Source of the DNA: Imperialibacter sp963977595
GTDB lineage: Bacteria; Bacteroidota; Bacteroidia; Cytophagales; Cyclobacteriaceae
Length of the DNA: 64,000 nt
Direction of reading: 5' to 3'
Assembly (NCBI RefSeq): GCF_048007035.1
Contig: NZ_CP180355.1
Coordinates: forward strand, 4,898,001 to 4,962,000
Shown here: positions 19,032 through 26,732 of the stretch, piece after piece
Numbering within the stretch: the stretch's first letter is position 1
Layout: each line of letters opens with the position of its first letter
The notes under the pieces: generated by a model
Seen by the model: the letters and a program-made list of their open reading frames with translations, nothing else
Database searches by the model: none
Told to the model about the DNA's origin: nothing
Translations under genes and position numbers: made by a program

Positions 19032-19514
19032 CTAATTCAATATAACGATGGATGCATTTAGCAAGGCTGCAAACGAAACCCAAATAAGATAGGGAACCAG
19101 TAGCCATGCAGCAGCTTTACTAATGAGGTAAAACCGATTGATAGAAAGCAGGATGGCAACCCATAGCACCACAATTTCAACTAGTGCAGCAGTAGGGTTT
19201 CTCAGACCAAAAAACAGGACAGACCAGAGGCTGTTTAGCACCAACTGCCCCACGAACAGACCCAATGCCAGTTTTACTCCGATCGACTCTTTTGCCCTGG
19301 ACCAAACAATACCTGCGGCCACTCCCATCATTGCGTAAAGCAGCGTCCACACAGGGGCAAACAACCAGTTGGGCGGATTAAAAGGCGGCTTGTTTAAGGT
19401 AGTGTACCAGGTAGATACCGATGATGAGGTTGCAATACCAGACAGTCCGCCTACCGCCAAACAAACTATCACTGAAACTGCGACCCTGATAATAATTGTT
19501 TTGTTACTAGCCAT
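19032..19514 (-). CDS. tspO: TspO/MBR family tryptophan-rich sensory protein
   Basis: 160 residues with five membrane helices. The family core is clear: NKPPFNPPNWLFAPVWTLLY, then MGVAAGIVW, and NSLWSVLFFGLRNP. TspO proteins bind porphyrins and related ligands and are tied to tetrapyrrole handling and stress responses. It sits between yceI-like (38 bp upstream) and DUF486 genes on one strand, suggesting a shared transcript with the haem protein further upstream. Confidence 0.92.
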   Translation of the reverse strand: MASNKTIIIRVAVSVIVCLAVGGLSGIATSSSVSTWYTTLNKPPFNPPNWLFAPVWTLLYAMMGVAAGIVWSRAKESIGVKLALGLFVGQLVLNSLWSVLFFGLRNPTAALVEIVVLWVAILLSINRFYLISKAAAWLLVPYLIWVSFAALLNASIVILN

Positions 19515-19552
19515 CTTGTTATAACCCTCAATTGGCCAATAAGTTTGGTAAT

Positions 19553-20113
19553 CTATTTTTTGTAAGGTACCAGGTCCGATTTAATGGTCACTTCAATTTC
19601 CTCGGCTATATTTTGAAACACGATCTGAGGAATTTCGATGTCATGATCCACTAATTTGACCATGAAAACTGACTCAAGACGAACGACGCTTCCTTCTACG
19701 AAGAGTTTTGCTGGTAATGATCTTTCTTGCGGCACACCATGTATGTCTAGTACGCCCTTGGCGGTCACTTCATAAACGCCATTTTTGGTAAAATTAGAAT
19801 TGCCAACGATCGATCCTTTGAAAGTGCCATAGGGATGCTTTTCACTCTCCATATAATTTTCGTTGAAGTGCTCTTTCATCAGGTCTTTGGCAAACTCGAA
19901 CGTTTTGATGGGCACCCTGAAGGAAAAGGTTTTGTCGGCTACATTGACCAAGCCCTGAGCTGAAGTAGTGGTCGCTGTGATGTCTTCTATCAATGCGTCG
20001 GAGAAGAAGCGGACGTTGGAGCTTTCCAGCATATAAATCTGAGCTCTGGCAGTTCCTGCATATACGAAAAGAGCGAGGAGCACTACAAAGGTTAATTTCG
20101 GTGTCTTTTTCAT
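19553..20113 (-). CDS. Secreted YceI-family lipid-binding protein
   Basis: 186 residues with a signal peptide ending near ARAQ. The rest is a YceI lipocalin-like barrel: FSFRVPIKTFEFAKDLM, the HFNENYMESEKHPYGTF segment and KGVLDIHGVPQ are typical. YceI proteins bind isoprenoid chains such as quinones in the periplasm. Its ATG overlaps the stop of the DUF5777 gene as ATGA, so the two are translationally coupled. Confidence 0.9.
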   Translation of the reverse strand: MKKTPKLTFVVLLALFVYAGTARAQIYMLESSNVRFFSDALIEDITATTTSAQGLVNVADKTFSFRVPIKTFEFAKDLMKEHFNENYMESEKHPYGTFKGSIVGNSNFTKNGVYEVTAKGVLDIHGVPQERSLPAKLFVEGSVVRLESVFMVKLVDHDIEIPQIVFQNIAEEIEVTIKSDLVPYKK

Positions 20114-21009
20114 TCCATTCTCGATTTCTTGGACAGTGTAAACTCTCTCGTGACATTAAACCCAAAATGTATGCCACCATTGCCCCATGCGTCGGTGTTT
20201 TCGGCAATGAATCCTTTTTCCATCATAGCCAAAGAGTTGGTGAGGTGCAGTTGGAAGACGTGGCCACCTGTTTCGATGTCGAAACCGATAGAGAAGGAGT
20301 CGTTGTAGTTGGCTACGTTAGGGGCTTTTTTATCGGCGACCCTCAGAATGTATTCACCATTTAAGGCCGTTCTGCGGGAGAGTTTGATCCTTCCCCCAAA
20401 GCCGACAGCAGGTATATCATTTACGTCGGTGGTACCCTCTACCAGATTGAAGTGCACCCAGGTAGGCACGACCTCAAATGAGAACCTGTCGCTGAATTTG
20501 CGGGCCAGCACAAGCTGATGCACAAAGGCGATGCGTGAGCTAAAGTAATTGGTGCGGTCGGGAAACTCCCACTTCAAACCATTTACCGACATATTGCTGA
20601 CCCAAACGGCGCTAAGGGGCATTACTTTTTTGCCCGTCGACTGGCGGAGGATGGCTGCCTTCACAAAGCCATCGTAAGTCTTCTCGTAGGTTGACCGCCC
20701 CACGCCAACCATGAGCCATTTGGTCAGTCCAAAGTCGAAACCAAACCGAACCGACGACTGGTCGAGGCCCCACAGGTTGTAGGCACCCCCATTGAGTGGG
20801 CCAAAACGATGCGAGATCCTGAATTCCATGGCTCCGGGGGCTACTCTTTCGGGTGAATGAAGGTTGATGACCCTGGAGGATTTGAAAGTGGCCGTGGTAT
20901 AGTCGATGGTTTCGCTCTCTATCGAGTTGAGCAAGTCATCCAGGTCTTGTGCAAGTGATGGTGCAATGGCAAAGGCAACCAAAAGGATAAAAATTGAAAG
21001 TCTCTTCAT
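20110..21009 (-). CDS. DUF5777 outer-membrane beta-barrel protein
   Basis: 299 residues with a signal peptide (cut near SLAQ) and alternating beta-strand pattern to the C-terminus. The opening SPERVAPGAMEFRISHRFGP and the run GLDQSSVRFGFDFGLTKWL match the DUF5777 family. It follows the small haem protein gene by only 9 bp and overlaps the yceI-like gene by 4 bp. It probably forms an outer-membrane barrel serving that redox cluster; the transported or bound molecule is unknown. Confidence 0.85.
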   Translation of the reverse strand: MKRLSIFILLVAFAIAPSLAQDLDDLLNSIESETIDYTTATFKSSRVINLHSPERVAPGAMEFRISHRFGPLNGGAYNLWGLDQSSVRFGFDFGLTKWLMVGVGRSTYEKTYDGFVKAAILRQSTGKKVMPLSAVWVSNMSVNGLKWEFPDRTNYFSSRIAFVHQLVLARKFSDRFSFEVVPTWVHFNLVEGTTDVNDIPAVGFGGRIKLSRRTALNGEYILRVADKKAPNVANYNDSFSIGFDIETGGHVFQLHLTNSLAMMEKGFIAENTDAWGNGGIHFGFNVTREFTLSKKSRME

Positions 21010-21018
21010 GGTTCGGTG

Positions 21019-21405
21019 TTAATTATTGAGGGTTCCTTCTGCAATCCATTGCTCTATCAGGCTGATTTGGCAGGCGGAAAGCTTGCTGCTCCCCCGAGGC
21101 ATTTGGGGGTAACCGGATTGGTGCTTGATGGTGCCCAGCAGACTGCCATTGTCGGCTCTTACTTTCACATTTTGATAGGAATCAAGCCTGACTCCCCCGC
21201 CTAGATTTGAGGATGCACTTGCCGAGTGGCAAGAGAGACAACGTGCTGAAAGTATCGGTTGGATGGAAGCCGAATAAGTAATTGCCGTTGATCCATCGCA
21301 GTTGGTGCCACCTCCTGTTTCCTCGGGATAGAGGTCTTGTTCATTGTCCCACTTGCACGAGGCCAGGGCAATACAAAGAAGCACTGGTAAAAACAGTTTT
21401 TGCAT
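21019..21405 (-). CDS. Small lipoprotein with a c-type haem motif
   Basis: 128 residues. A lipobox (ALASC) gives a lipidated cysteine near residue 16. The single haem-binding motif CLSCH sits in the segment ILSARCLSCHSASAS, followed by GGVRLDSYQNV, the pattern of the planctomycete-type cytochrome c domain. It is the first gene of the run cytochrome, DUF5777, YceI, TspO and DUF486. An electron-carrier role at the membrane surface is inferred. Confidence 0.82.
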   Translation of the reverse strand: MQKLFLPVLLCIALASCKWDNEQDLYPEETGGGTNCDGSTAITYSASIQPILSARCLSCHSASASSNLGGGVRLDSYQNVKVRADNGSLLGTIKHQSGYPQMPRGSSKLSACQISLIEQWIAEGTLNN

Positions 21406-21601
21406 ATAACGCTTTTTGGTTGAAGGGTTGGCTGACGGTTTATTTACAAATAAGTAACATTCATACGACTTACTTATATGAGATACGAAGTAAATATGGA
21501 AATGGTGGCTTCGGGGTAGCTACCACTTTTTTAAGCTGGTAGATGTTTAGGGTAAGAGCTACTGTTTTCGTCTATAGAAAATGCTTGCTACCAAGGGCCA
21601 G

Positions 21602-22882
21602 CTAATCTTTCACTTCCTCTCCTCCAATCCAAACACCTGAAATACTCTTGCTGTTCTTAATATCTTCCAGTGGATTGGCGTCCAGCGCCACAAAATCTGC
21701 CCAGTAGCTAGGCACAAGCTGGCCAACATCTTTGAGATCGAGGCACTTAGCAGCGTCGCTGGTGGCAGACACAATGACCTGCATTGGGCTTAGCCCGGCA
21801 TCAGCCATCATAGCCATTTCCAGGTGTTCGAAGTAGCCCATAAAGCGGGTAGGGATGCCACTGTCGGTGCCAAAGGCAATGGTGACGCCGTTGTCGGAAA
21901 GCGTTTTCAAGTTGGCCATGGCAGTTGGTAACTGTTGCTTGTAGGTTTGGGCGCTTTTGCTGTTTTTGATCTGCTGTTGTCTGGCCGGGTCAAGCAGCGG
22001 CTGAACCGTAGCCTCACTAAACTCTTTCTGAAAGAAAGGGTCTGAAAAGAAGAAAGTCGTGTCCTCATAAACATAGGTTGAAAGCTCCCTGGTTAGTGTT
22101 GGGCAGTAGCAAACTTCGTTTTCTTTGAGCAGGCCGATAAGCTCATCGTCCACCGGGAGATCACGGACACTGTGAGCGAGGAAGTCGGAGCCAGCTGCCA
22201 ATAGTTTTTTGGCGTCGTCGAGGTAGTACATATGAGTGGCTATTTTATAGCCAAGCTCATGAGAGCGGTTGATCACAGCCTTGTAGATATCTTCTGACAT
22301 TTTAGTGCTGCTGCCCAGGTTGTCGTCCACCCTGATTTTCATAAAGTCTACCCCCATGTCATCATTTTGATCAACTACGGCAACAGCCTCCGCTGGCGTA
22401 TTGCCGGAAATCACCTCGCCTGCCATGTAAAAACGGGCTCTTTGCCTGGCCGTCGTATCTGTGACTGCCCGGAGTGATACTGCTTCTTCTTTATCAGCCC
22501 CAAGACTAACCACCGTGGTGACGCCATATCTGGCAAAAAGGCTCAGGTTGTCGATCACATTTTGCTTTGAATAGTGTCCTCCTTCAATACCTTTTACATC
22601 ACCAACGTGGCCATGTGCATTGATAAGACCCGGGATGATGGTCTTGCCCGAAAGGTCTTTCACTGTGGTGTTGTCGGGCAAAGTCACCTCATTCTCTGTC
22701 CCCATCGTCACAATGCGGCCATCTGCCACCAGCAGCACACCATTTTGGATAGGAGCGGCGCCAGTTCCATCAATAATGGTGGCTCCAGTGAAGGCTGTGT
22801 AAACTTTGTTATCGGTTTGCTGCGGCGCTGAGCAGGAAATAAAGCCCATGAGAGCAAGAATAAGGCAGTGACGAGTTTTCAT
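21602..22882 (-). CDS. Amidohydrolase-family lipoprotein
   Basis: 426 residues from the ATG at 22882, which places a lipoprotein signal (MKTRHCLILALMGFISC) at the N-terminus; the frame extends 11 codons further without improving it. Metal-ligand motifs of the amidohydrolase barrel are present: INAHGHVGD, IATHMY, LAHSVRD and the aspartate in FGTDSGIP. Related enzymes are imidazolonepropionase-like or prolidase-like. The substrate cannot be told from sequence. It is encoded just after the DUF6377 regulator gene (61 bp). Confidence 0.88.
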   Translation of the reverse strand: MKTRHCLILALMGFISCSAPQQTDNKVYTAFTGATIIDGTGAAPIQNGVLLVADGRIVTMGTENEVTLPDNTTVKDLSGKTIIPGLINAHGHVGDVKGIEGGHYSKQNVIDNLSLFARYGVTTVVSLGADKEEAVSLRAVTDTTARQRARFYMAGEVISGNTPAEAVAVVDQNDDMGVDFMKIRVDDNLGSSTKMSEDIYKAVINRSHELGYKIATHMYYLDDAKKLLAAGSDFLAHSVRDLPVDDELIGLLKENEVCYCPTLTRELSTYVYEDTTFFFSDPFFQKEFSEATVQPLLDPARQQQIKNSKSAQTYKQQLPTAMANLKTLSDNGVTIAFGTDSGIPTRFMGYFEHLEMAMMADAGLSPMQVIVSATSDAAKCLDLKDVGQLVPSYWADFVALDANPLEDIKNSKSISGVWIGGEEVKD

Positions 22883-22943
22883 ATAATAAAGGTAATGAAT
22901 TTCGGAGCCGACCACAGCAGGCTGGCCTATTCTGCTGATGGTG

Positions 22944-24530
22944 CTATATCTCTATGATGGATTCTTCAAAAGTTTCGGGGTCGATAGCCTTGTTTTTAAG
23001 TCGTGTTTTGTACGTGTAAATGGTATTGATCGAGTAGTTCAATAGCCTGGCTATCTGATTATTGTCATTGATCCCTAGTCGCATAAGAGCGTATATGCGG
23101 ATTTCAGGTGTGAGTAACTTCATATTCGAATCCAACTGCTCATCTTTTTTCAGCAGGCCATTCAGCTTCTCAATAAAATCAGGAAAGAGGTTGAGAAACA
23201 TATCATCGAAATTCTTGTAAAGCAGCTCCCGCTCTTTGAAGGAATTAATGTTGTCGGTGATTTCTGAGAGGTCGTCAAACTTTCGTTGACTCAGTTTTCG
23301 ATTGATGGATGTCACCAGTTTTTCAGTTTTGAACAGGTGCTCCGAAATCAGGTTGAAAAACTGTCCAATATAGGCCTCTTTGATTTTGTTGGATTCTTCC
23401 AGTTTGTGATTGGTATTGAAAAGTGACTCGTTGGCAGCGTCGAGGTTCCGCTTTGATATCCGGAGTTTGCTGAGCTGTCTGAAAATGATAAACAAGAAAA
23501 GCCCCAGCACAATCACCAACAGTGTGATAATGTAGGAGTATTTGATGACCCTTGTGTTTCGGCTTTCCAACTCCTGGTACTGCTTTCCCTCGATAATTGG
23601 AAGTATGTCTGACACTTCCACTTTTCGAAGCCGGGAAGAGTAGAAGTTGGCATCATCAAGGGCTTGCTTGATAAACAGGGATGACCGACGCAAGTCGCCC
23701 TTCCTGAAAAGGCTTTCTGCAAGTTCCCGCATAGAGACGTTCTCCTTTACAGCACCTCTTATGTCATTTATGGCAGACAGCGCTTTGTAGTAAATGGCTT
23801 TTTCCGGGAATTTTTCATCAAAGACAACTCCCATATCATACGATCTCATGGCTAACTGATGGTGAGTCAACTTAAAATTTTTGACCATTGAGAGGTAGAC
23901 TCTTTCTGTTTCTTCGAAGTCGCCGTCCGCCTGACTGATCTGGATGCGAATAAAATGAGAGCGAAGGGAGGACTGCGAATGAAGCGCCAATTCCCTGTTC
24001 ATATAGTCTCTGCTTCTTTGCTGGTAGATTTTGGCGTAATAAAAATCCTTTACGAAGTAGGCCATAAAATCGTAGAGCCTTGTGGTGACGGAATAGAACT
24101 CACTTCGGATGCTATCGGGAACGTTGGTGAGGTCTACCGCCTCCAGGGTGTCGGCAGCCTCCTTCAGCAGTCCGCCCGACTCCAGCACAAAAGCTGTTTT
24201 GATGCGAGCGGTTTGAATACATTCAAAAGATCCGATTTGATGGGCGAGGTCAGAGAGCTTGAGTGAATAAAAAAATGCGGAATCGTATTGAAACGACTTG
24301 TATTGATCCACTATGTGCCAGCATGCATTGTACTTATCTGTGAGGCTGGTTGATTTACTGAGAGAGGACTTATACGCATCTAAGGTGGCTAACTTCTTTT
24401 GTATGTAGGTTTCCTTTTCCGCAATTTCTACCTCAAGCACTGTTAAAATACTATCGGTATTCAAAAGAGTAACCTCTTGAGGGAAAGCAAAATATGGAAC
24501 TAAAAGGGCAATTAAGAGGTACTTTTTCAT
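22944..24530 (-). CDS. DUF6377 TPR/membrane/HTH regulator
   Basis: 528 residues. A signal peptide or N-terminal helix precedes a helical TPR-like region (about 25-325), one membrane helix (IITLLVIVLGLFLFIIF), a coiled coil, and a C-terminal LuxR-like helix-turn-helix (LNYSINTIYTYKTRLKNKA). This is the usual make-up of DUF6377 proteins of Bacteroidota: an outer TPR sensor linked through the membrane to a cytoplasmic DNA-binding end. No kinase or receiver is present, so signalling would be direct. Its targets are unknown; the downstream amidohydrolase gene is one candidate. Confidence 0.85.
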   Translation of the reverse strand: MKKYLLIALLVPYFAFPQEVTLLNTDSILTVLEVEIAEKETYIQKKLATLDAYKSSLSKSTSLTDKYNACWHIVDQYKSFQYDSAFFYSLKLSDLAHQIGSFECIQTARIKTAFVLESGGLLKEAADTLEAVDLTNVPDSIRSEFYSVTTRLYDFMAYFVKDFYYAKIYQQRSRDYMNRELALHSQSSLRSHFIRIQISQADGDFEETERVYLSMVKNFKLTHHQLAMRSYDMGVVFDEKFPEKAIYYKALSAINDIRGAVKENVSMRELAESLFRKGDLRRSSLFIKQALDDANFYSSRLRKVEVSDILPIIEGKQYQELESRNTRVIKYSYIITLLVIVLGLFLFIIFRQLSKLRISKRNLDAANESLFNTNHKLEESNKIKEAYIGQFFNLISEHLFKTEKLVTSINRKLSQRKFDDLSEITDNINSFKERELLYKNFDDMFLNLFPDFIEKLNGLLKKDEQLDSNMKLLTPEIRIYALMRLGINDNNQIARLLNYSINTIYTYKTRLKNKAIDPETFEESIIEI

Positions 24531-24679
24531 TGAGTTAACCCGGCATAAAAGGCGGTTGAATTTCCCGATCGGTGAGTGCTTGTTTTGGGGTTAAGGCCAT
24601 AACAACACCAGCTCCTGACAAGATATTTCTCCTCCTTTAGAAAATTAACTCATTTTAAGCTTTTTTCAGCACAAAAAAA

Positions 24680-24704
24680 GACCGGAGACATAAAACCCCC
24701 GGTC
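24680..24704 (-). terminator. Rho-independent terminator after the 148-residue gene
   Basis: Arms GACCGG (24680-24685) and CCGGTC (24699-24704) enclose a 13-base loop and are followed on the minus strand by seven T residues. It lies about 100 bases after the stop at 24801. A second small hairpin (TCGGG 24720-24724, CCCGA 24731-24735) precedes it. Confidence 0.7.
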
Positions 24705-24800
24705 AACCCTACAAACCTCTCGGGTGCTTTCCCGAAATGATGCGGAATGATACTTTGTAATTGGCCGTTGCGACGAAGCAACAGAAAAATGTTTTGTGGC

Positions 24801-25247
24801 CTAGCTGGCCATTTTCGGCATTCTTTCTATTTGAGATTTATCGGAAACAGTATAATTAATCAATATCGTTTTGTCTGAACACTGGAGAATGGCATCATCT
24901 TTTAAAATTGCTTCGCTGATGAACCTGGTTGCCCCTATAATTACCTGAGAGCCTCCTTCTACCGAGATGAACTTCACTTCCTTGCAATTGAGCTTACTGA
25001 AGTCCAGGCGGCAATTGCCGGATGCGTTTTTTACTGTGAGTTTCCGGCAGATGCCGTTAAATGAAACGGCACCAGTGCCTGCTATATCAAATTCGACAGC
25101 ACCCTTTGGGTTGTAAATCATGCCAGCCAAATCAAACTGACCGTTAGCGATGAATTCTACGTCGCCAAAATTTCCTATGAGAAGGTCGCTGCTTTTGCTG
25201 TCACCTTCGAACTTCATTGTTCTGCTGTTTGAGTAGGGTTGTATCAT
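24801..25247 (-). CDS. Hypothetical beta-rich protein, possible short solenoid
   Basis: 148 residues from the ATG at 25247; an ATG at 25217 is also possible. The sequence has a regular rhythm of short strands (DVEFIANGQFDLAGM, AVEFDIAGTGAVSF, KLTVKNASGNCRLDF, KEVKFISVEGGSQVII), suggesting a right-handed beta-helix of the bactofilin or GIN/DUF2807 kind. It has no signal peptide, no known motif and three cysteines. It stands alone, followed by a good terminator. Confidence 0.6.
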   Translation of the reverse strand: MIQPYSNSRTMKFEGDSKSSDLLIGNFGDVEFIANGQFDLAGMIYNPKGAVEFDIAGTGAVSFNGICRKLTVKNASGNCRLDFSKLNCKEVKFISVEGGSQVIIGATRFISEAILKDDAILQCSDKTILINYTVSDKSQIERMPKMAS

Positions 25248-25664
25248 AATGTATCAGTTTACCGGTGCTGGAGTGGGCAGTAAAGTCAAAGGAGTCAGTG
25301 AGCTTCGATGACTCAACGTATTGAAATCTACTGCACACCCTTGAGCATTATGAAATTACCGAAGCAGGAGGGAAAGAGGAAAAAGTGATTGAGGAATATA
25401 GAAATATTTAGCATTTCAATGTTTTAAAGTGTTGATTATGAGTGAAATAATATATTTTTTACTGGGGTCGTGTATAGATTAAATATAGCGAAGTAAGTGA
25501 AGGTTTGGGAGGATGTATGCAGAGGGGGCAACGTGGGAGGAGAGTTTAGCAGTGTTCTGCTTTTAGCCTCCGGCAATGGTTGCTCGTTAAGATTGTCGAT
25601 GAGTTTCTGAGGTGGAGCTCAAGGCTATCGATGTAGTTGAGAAGCTGTACATGTTTTTCTCTTT
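25248..25664. other. 417-bp intergenic stretch before the REP array
   Basis: No gene, RNA or strong inverted repeat seen. The middle (about 25430-25500) is AT-rich and may hold the promoter of the beta-rich gene, which reads leftward from 25247. Confidence 0.4.
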
Positions 25665-25778
25665 GCGAAGGGCTGTCACCCTTCGCAAGAATATACCGCC
25701 CCTTCAGGGCTCTGATGCATCCGTATCCAAGCCCTGAAAGGGCGGTATACCCACAGGATTGGGTGAAAGCCCAATCCT
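25665..25778. repeat. Triple-hairpin REP-like element, copy 1
   Basis: Three consecutive inverted repeats. Hairpin A: GCGAAGGG (25665-25672) with CCCTTCGC (25679-25686), 6-base loop. Hairpin B: 19-base arms 25692-25710 and 25731-25749 with one mismatch, around a 20-base loop containing ATGCAT. Hairpin C: AGGATTGGG (25755-25763) with CCCAATCCT (25770-25778), 6-base loop. It is joined to copy 2 by a 45-base AT-rich spacer. Confidence 0.9.
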
Positions 25779-25823
25779 GATGATAATAGCTGTTAGCCGT
25801 TAGTTTTTTATATTTTTATTTTA

Positions 25824-25935
25824 CGAAGGGCCGCCACCCTTTGCAAGAATATACCGCCCTTTCAGGGCTCTGATGCATCCGTATCCAAGCCCTGAAAGGG
25901 CGGTATACCCACAGGATTGGGCGAAACCTAATCCT
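25824..25935. repeat. Triple-hairpin REP-like element, copy 2
   Basis: Same order of hairpins as copy 1. Hairpin A (25824-25843) has one C-to-T change in its right arm. The 19-base arms of hairpin B (25850-25868, 25889-25907) are perfect. Hairpin C (25913-25935) has CCTAATCCT as right arm, which keeps the stem through a G-T wobble pair. The unit starts 158 bases after copy 1. Confidence 0.9.
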
Positions 25936-25980
25936 GATGATAATAGCTGTTGGCCGTTAGTTTTTTATATTTTTATTTTA

Positions 25981-26093
25981 CGAAGGGCCGCCACCCTTCG
26001 CAAGAATATACCGCCCTTTCAGGGCTCTGATGCATCCGTATCCAAGCCCTGAAAGGGCGGTATACCCACAGGATTGGGTGAAAGCCCGATCCT
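25981..26093. repeat. Triple-hairpin REP-like element, copy 3
   Basis: Hairpin A (25981-26000), perfect hairpin B arms (26007-26025, 26046-26064) and hairpin C (26070-26093, right arm CCCGATCCT with a T-G wobble). It begins 157 bases after copy 2. Its last base is 33 bases before the ATG of the transposase. The spacer before it (25936-25980) differs from that before copy 2 by a single base. Confidence 0.9.
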
Positions 26094-26126
26094 GAAAATG
26101 AAAGTTTTAAAAAAACGAAATTAGCT

Positions 26127-26579
26127 ATGCCGCAATCTCTTGTAAAAAACTATGTTCATATCGTCTTTAGTACCAAGCACCGTGAACCACTGATATACCC
26201 TCCTTTTGAGGATGAATTACATAGGTACATGGGTGGGATTTGTAATGACCTTGAGTGTATACCGATCAAAATAGGGGGATATGTTGACCATGTTCATATT
26301 CTCTGTTTGCTATCAAAAAAGATAGCCTTGATGAAGTTGCTCGAGGAGGTGAAATCTCACTCTTCAAAATGGATGAAGACGAAGCACGAGTCTCTATCAA
26401 ATTTTTATTGGCAGGATGGTTATGCGGCATTTTCAGTCAACCCAACACAAATAGGTAGGGTTATTGCCTACATTGCTGGCCAACATAAGCACCATAGTAA
26501 AAATGGGTTCATGAATGAATTCAGGAACCTGATGCTACAGAATCAAATGGAATTTGACGAAAGATATGTTTGGGATTAG
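26127..26579 (+). CDS. tnpA: Y1 (HUH) transposase of the IS200/IS605 TnpA / REP-associated type
   Basis: 150 residues, full length for the family. The start HIVFSTKHREPL, the HUH motif H55-V56-H57 (YVDHVHIL), and the catalytic Y115 with Q119 (AYIAGQHKHH) are all present, so the enzyme looks active. Such enzymes cut and join single-stranded DNA at sites next to hairpins. No TnpB/IscB gene accompanies it. Structured repeats on both sides make a REP-associated transposase (RAYT-like) the likelier reading than a free-standing IS200. Confidence 0.92.
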   Translation: MPQSLVKNYVHIVFSTKHREPLIYPPFEDELHRYMGGICNDLECIPIKIGGYVDHVHILCLLSKKIALMKLLEEVKSHSSKWMKTKHESLSNFYWQDGYAAFSVNPTQIGRVIAYIAGQHKHHSKNGFMNEFRNLMLQNQMEFDERYVWD

Positions 26580-26602
26580 GCTTGATGTTTTCTCTTTGCC
26601 TT

Positions 26603-26730
26603 GCGAAGAGCTGCCACCCTTCGCATGTGTATGCCGCCCATTCAGGGCTCTGAGGTGATCATATCCAAGCCCTGAGCCGGGCACCCCTGAAAGGGCGAAA
26701 TACCTACAGGATTGGGCGAAACCCAATCCT
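26603..26730. repeat. Triple-hairpin REP-like element, diverged copy 4
   Basis: Hairpin A (26603-26624) has one mismatch. The left arm of hairpin B is recognisable near 26630-26648, but its right arm is interrupted: GCCCTGA (26669-26675) is followed by a 10-base insertion and then CCTGAAAGGGCG. Hairpin C (26708-26716 with 26722-26730) is a perfect 9-bp stem with a 5-base loop. It ends 2 bases from the stop codon of the glycosidase gene on the other strand, where it could act as a terminator. Confidence 0.8.
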
Positions 26731-26732
26731 GA

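Larger units (their letters stand above)
25665..26730. mobile_element. IS200/IS605-like transposase flanked by REP-like triple hairpins
   Basis: Three tandem copies of a 157-158-bp structured unit precede, and one diverged copy follows, a Y1 transposase gene. This is the layout known for REP-associated transposases, where the palindromes are the substrate of the flanked enzyme. The smallest plausible unit is copy 3, the transposase and copy 4 (25981-26730). The tandem copies differ by only a few bases, which points to recent duplication of unit plus spacer. No target-site duplication is expected for this transposase class and none was sought. Confidence 0.75.

Noticed and set aside
25665..26093. 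Regularly spaced repeats that could suggest a CRISPR array
   Set aside because: Units are ~157 bases with internal hairpins, the spacers are nearly identical to each other, and no cas gene is near; this is a REP-type array.
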